In this document: positions 61,573 through 64,000 of the stretch, piece after piece
How positions within the stretch are numbered: position 1 is the stretch's first letter
Layout of the letters: each line of letters begins with the position of its first letter
DNA from: UBA8524 sp964215915
GTDB lineage: Bacteria; Bacteroidota; Bacteroidia; UBA8524
NCBI GenBank assembly: GCA_964215915.1
Contig: CAXPEB010000030.1
Span: forward strand, 1-64,000
DNA: 64,000 bases
Reading direction: 5' to 3'
Translations under genes and position numbers: made by a program
Notes under the pieces: model-generated
What the model was told of the DNA's origin: nothing
Database searches by the model: none
The model's input: the letters and a program-made list of their open reading frames with translations, nothing else

Positions 61573-62418
61573 TTATTTAGTAGGTGCTACTTTGTTTTTC
61601 ACCAGGATGTCAACCAGGTCAATGGAAGCTTCTTCCATGTTGTTTACCATTCCGTCTACTTTGTTCACAATGTAGTTATAGAAAAGCTGAAGGAAGATGG
61701 CAACGATAAGACCGGCAACGGTGGTCAAAAGGGCTACTTTGATACCTCCTGCCACAACGGTCGGAGAAATATCTCCGGCAGACTGGATCGCGTCAAAGGC
61801 ACCGATCATACCGATTACCGTACCAAGGAACCCGAGCATCGGGGCCAGTGCGATAAACAGCGACAGCCAAACCATTCCTTTTTCCATTTGTCCCATTTGC
61901 ACGGAACCGTAGGATACGATTGTTTTTTCCACTACTTCGATACCTTCATCGGAACGGTCGAGTCCCTGGTAGAAGATGGAAGCGATCGGTCCGCGGGTTT
62001 TGCGGCAAACTTCTTTTGCTGCGTCAACGCCACCGCGTCTTACCGCTTCTTCGATCTCCAGAACAAATTTGTCTTTGTTGATGGAGAAAAGGCTCAGGGT
62101 GATGATACGCTCGATGGCTACAGCCAAACCAAGGATCAGACAGAGCAATACGGGAGTCATCCAGACAGGATCACCTTCGATGAATTTCTCTTTGATCACC
62201 TGATGAATTCCTTTATCACCGGTATCCTCTTTTGCCTCGGCAGCAGGAGCTTCACCCGGGTTTTCCTGGGCGGTGGCAGGTTGATCCTGTGCAGCCTGAG
62301 TGGTGTCTTCGTTAGATTGTTCAGTTGCCGCGCCGGTTGAATCCTGAGCAGTAACCGTGTTCGCGCTGATGCTCAGAATCAGTCCGAGAGCGAGGAACAG
62401 AGCAAAAAACTTTTTCAT
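61573..62418 (-). CDS. exbB: MotA/TolQ/ExbB proton-channel protein
   Basis: The start at 62418 (MKKFFALFLALGLILSISAN) gives a signal-like N-terminus; the longer frame to 62751 overlaps the divergent radA gene. The 281-residue protein has a Gln/Thr/Ala/Glu-rich linker (about 25-70), then three membrane helices of the MotA_ExbB domain (PVLLCLILGLAVAIERIITL, ALAPMLGFLGTVIGMIGAFD, ALLTTVAGLIVAIFLQLFYN). It pairs with the ExbD proteins downstream. The N-terminal extension is common in Bacteroidota ExbB. Confidence 0.93.
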   Translation of the reverse strand: MKKFFALFLALGLILSISANTVTAQDSTGAATEQSNEDTTQAAQDQPATAQENPGEAPAAEAKEDTGDKGIHQVIKEKFIEGDPVWMTPVLLCLILGLAVAIERIITLSLFSINKDKFVLEIEEAVRRGGVDAAKEVCRKTRGPIASIFYQGLDRSDEGIEVVEKTIVSYGSVQMGQMEKGMVWLSLFIALAPMLGFLGTVIGMIGAFDAIQSAGDISPTVVAGGIKVALLTTVAGLIVAIFLQLFYNYIVNKVDGMVNNMEEASIDLVDILVKNKVAPTK

Positions 62419-62454
62419 AATCACGTTGATATTAAGGTCTATTATGGGTTGTGG

Positions 62455-62483
62455 CAAAAATAGAAAAATTCTGTTTATTGCAA
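62455..62483 (-). promoter_or_regulatory. Promoter of the exbB-exbD operon
   Basis: The minus strand has TTG (62481-62483), 18 bases of spacer, then TATTTTTG (62455-62462), an excellent two-part Bacteroidota promoter. Transcription would start near 62448, leaving a 30-base leader before the start codon at 62418. Confidence 0.7.
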
Positions 62484-62527
62484 CCCGGCGCTTGTCTTTT
62501 CTATTTTTCATAACGATTTCATAAAAC

Positions 62528-62533
62528 GGGAGG
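62528..62533 (+). promoter_or_regulatory. Shine-Dalgarno-like site of radA
   Basis: GGGAGG lies 5 bases before the radA ATG (62539). Bacteroidota genes usually lack such a site, so this one is unusual in this window and supports the chosen start. Confidence 0.5.
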
Positions 62534-62538
62534 TTCAA

Positions 62539-63894
62539 ATGGCAAAAAGAAATTTTGCCTTCGTGTGTCAGTCGTGCGGCTACCGTCCCAGCAAATGGTC
62601 GGGGAAATGCCCTTCGTGTGGGGAATGGAACACCATTGTCGAAGAAGCCGTAACTCCCGTTACCCGCGCAAAAAGTCGTGGCAGTGCTGCCGTGACTCAG
62701 GCAGCCCGGAGTATTCTGCAGTTGGAACAACCGGAACTGATACGCATCCAAACGAACGACGGAGAACTCAACCGGGTACTCGGAGGCGGCTTGGTTCCGG
62801 GATCGGTTACCTTGCTTGGCGGGGAACCTGGCATCGGTAAATCAACCCTGCTGCTGCAGCTGGCCATCCGGATGCCGGGCACCTTTTTATATGTTTCCGG
62901 TGAAGAAAGCGAGAGTCAGATCAAAATGCGGGCAGACCGCATCGGTATTCGCAATGAGAACTGCCTGGTGGTTTCCGCCACTTCCCTGCCGGTTATCCTG
63001 GAACATATCGATACCTCCAAACCTGATGTAATTATCATCGATTCCGTGCAAACCCTGCAAAGCGAGGAAATCGAGTCGGCTCCGGGTACGGTTTCCCAGA
63101 TACGTGAATGCACGAATGAACTGATCCGCGTGGCCAAGAGCCGGAATATCCCTTTGTTTCTGATCGGCCATATTACCAAAGAAGGATTCATTGCCGGCCC
63201 CAAGGTATTGGAACATATGGTGGACACCGTTCTTCAATTTGAAGGCGACCGCCATCATAACTACCGGCTTCTGCGCGCCAACAAGAACCGTTTCGGTTCC
63301 ACGGCGGAGATCGGAATTTACGAAATGCTGCAGGATGGACTCCGGGAAGTGGAGAACCCTTCGGAAATTCTCATTTCCCAGAAAAATGAAGCGTTAAGCG
63401 GTATCTGTATCGGCACCGCCATAGAAGGGAACAGGCCCCTTATGGTGGAAACACAAGCCCTGGTATCTACCGCGGTGTATGGCACTCCGCAACGGAATGT
63501 CAACGGGTTTGATCTCAGGCGCCTGAATATGCTCCTTGCGGTATTGGAAAAACGCTGTGGCTTCCGGCTTGCACAGCAGGATGTCTTCATCAACATCACC
63601 GGCGGGCTCAAAATCGAGGATCCGGCACTTGATCTTTCCGTTGTCTCGGCGATCCTTTCTTCTTATGAAGATATTTATGTGCCGTATGAATATGCCTTCT
63701 CGGGCGAGATCGGGTTGAGCGGAGAAGTGCGGGCCGTGAGCAAACTGGAACAACGGATCGGAGAGGCAGAAAAGCTGGGATTCTCCAAGATATTTGTTGC
63801 TGCTTCAGGGAAAAGCGGAAAAACAAAGAACAGAAAAATCGAAGTCTTTCCGGTTCATAAAGTGGAAGAGCTTTTCCAGCATCTTTTCGGCTGA
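62539..63894 (+). CDS. radA: DNA repair protein RadA
   Basis: RecA-like ATPase (451 residues) that helps strand exchange and branch migration in recombination repair. It has the N-terminal zinc finger with CQSCG and CPSCG (residues 10-30), Walker A GGEPGIGKST, Walker B VIIIDSVQTL, the RadA-specific RANKNRFGSTAEIGIYEM motif, and a C-terminal Lon-protease-like domain (ALDLSVVSAILSSY, FSGEIGLSGEVRAV). Length and order are normal. It is divergent from the exbB operon, with 120 bases between the start codons. Confidence 0.97.
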   Translation: MAKRNFAFVCQSCGYRPSKWSGKCPSCGEWNTIVEEAVTPVTRAKSRGSAAVTQAARSILQLEQPELIRIQTNDGELNRVLGGGLVPGSVTLLGGEPGIGKSTLLLQLAIRMPGTFLYVSGEESESQIKMRADRIGIRNENCLVVSATSLPVILEHIDTSKPDVIIIDSVQTLQSEEIESAPGTVSQIRECTNELIRVAKSRNIPLFLIGHITKEGFIAGPKVLEHMVDTVLQFEGDRHHNYRLLRANKNRFGSTAEIGIYEMLQDGLREVENPSEILISQKNEALSGICIGTAIEGNRPLMVETQALVSTAVYGTPQRNVNGFDLRRLNMLLAVLEKRCGFRLAQQDVFINITGGLKIEDPALDLSVVSAILSSYEDIYVPYEYAFSGEIGLSGEVRAVSKLEQRIGEAEKLGFSKIFVAASGKSGKTKNRKIEVFPVHKVEELFQHLFG

Positions 63895-63903
63895 TTCTGC
63901 CAC

Positions 63904-63934
63904 TTTGTAATATGCGTATTCCTGACTATTTTCG
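63904..63934 (+). promoter_or_regulatory. Promoter of metK
   Basis: TTTG (63904-63907), 19 bases, then TATTTTCG (63927-63934), one mismatch from TAnnTTTG. Transcription would start near 63941, giving a leader of about 14 bases. Confidence 0.5.
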
Positions 63935-63954
63935 CGACACTTTTTGATTTAGCA

Positions 63955-64000
63955 ATGCCTTATTTATTTACCTCAGAATCTGTCTCAGAAGGACATCCCG
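63955..64000 (+). CDS. metK: S-adenosylmethionine synthetase, 5' end only
   Basis: The first 15 codons read MPYLFTSESVSEGHP, the characteristic N-terminus of MetK; the window ends there. MetK makes S-adenosylmethionine from methionine and ATP. The His in EGHP is part of the active site. The rest of the gene lies outside the window. Confidence 0.92.
   Translation, partial: MPYLFTSESVSEGHP

Noticed and set aside
62419..62751. Longer N-terminus for ExbB
   Set aside because: It runs antisense into radA and crosses the predicted exbB promoter.

Overview
The window is chromosomal DNA from a member of the Bacteroidota. The evidence is five proteins with type IX secretion (T9SS) C-terminal sorting domains, lipoproteins with acidic residues after the lipidated Cys, promoters of the form TAnnTTTG, PKD/Ig-like secreted proteins, and the family's typical arginine cluster. 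I would not name a genus. The first 22 bases are Illumina adapter sequence, so the left edge is a contig end and bases 1-22 are not genomic. I saw no rRNA, tRNA, CRISPR array, insertion sequence or prophage.

Layout: 84-3118, a small secreted protein and a 750-residue T9SS protein. 3316-11421, a tightly overlapping minus-strand operon for the whole arginine pathway from glutamate, in the order GNAT acyltransferase, argG, argC, argD, carbamoyltransferase, argB, deacylase, argH. The carbamoyltransferase has Pro at position 90, the mark of the N-succinylornithine enzyme, so the pathway probably runs on succinylated intermediates. 11803-17506, two large secreted proteins, one T9SS type B and one type A, with two arrays of an intergenic repeat built on a 20-bp GC-rich palindrome. 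17549-26574, a seven-gene minus-strand operon: two lamin-tail-domain surface proteins, a DcuC-like permease, isoaspartyl dipeptidase, two OprP-like porins and an M14 carboxypeptidase. It is divergent from a MocR-type regulator whose PLP-binding lysine is replaced. I read it as a surface-to-cytoplasm system for catching, importing and cleaving peptides or an amino-acid polymer with isoaspartyl bonds. This is the best candidate here for an undescribed system.

28281-40823: a lipoprotein alpha/beta hydrolase coupled to a DASS transporter, a SulP transporter, an RND tripartite efflux operon, and an SbtA-like bicarbonate permease divergent from a LysR regulator. 41119-52941: a LytS/LytTR two-component pair, purL, a T9SS-secreted C10 cysteine protease with a small overlapping partner, and a three-gene unit of an unknown protein with a TPR histidine kinase and a NarL-type regulator. 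53058-63894: flavin reductase, an ECF sigma / membrane anti-sigma-like / beta-barrel unit, FMN reductase, a protein with a long charged helix, a DUF255 thioredoxin-fold protein, an ExbB-x-ExbD-ExbD energiser operon and radA. The first 15 codons of metK end the window.

Most genes sit in short-spaced or overlapping operons. ATGA overlaps join argD to the carbamoyltransferase gene, the LytS kinase to its regulator, the C10 protease to its partner, the TPR kinase to its regulator, and sigma to anti-sigma. Several promoters lie so close to the start codon that the mRNA would be nearly leaderless.
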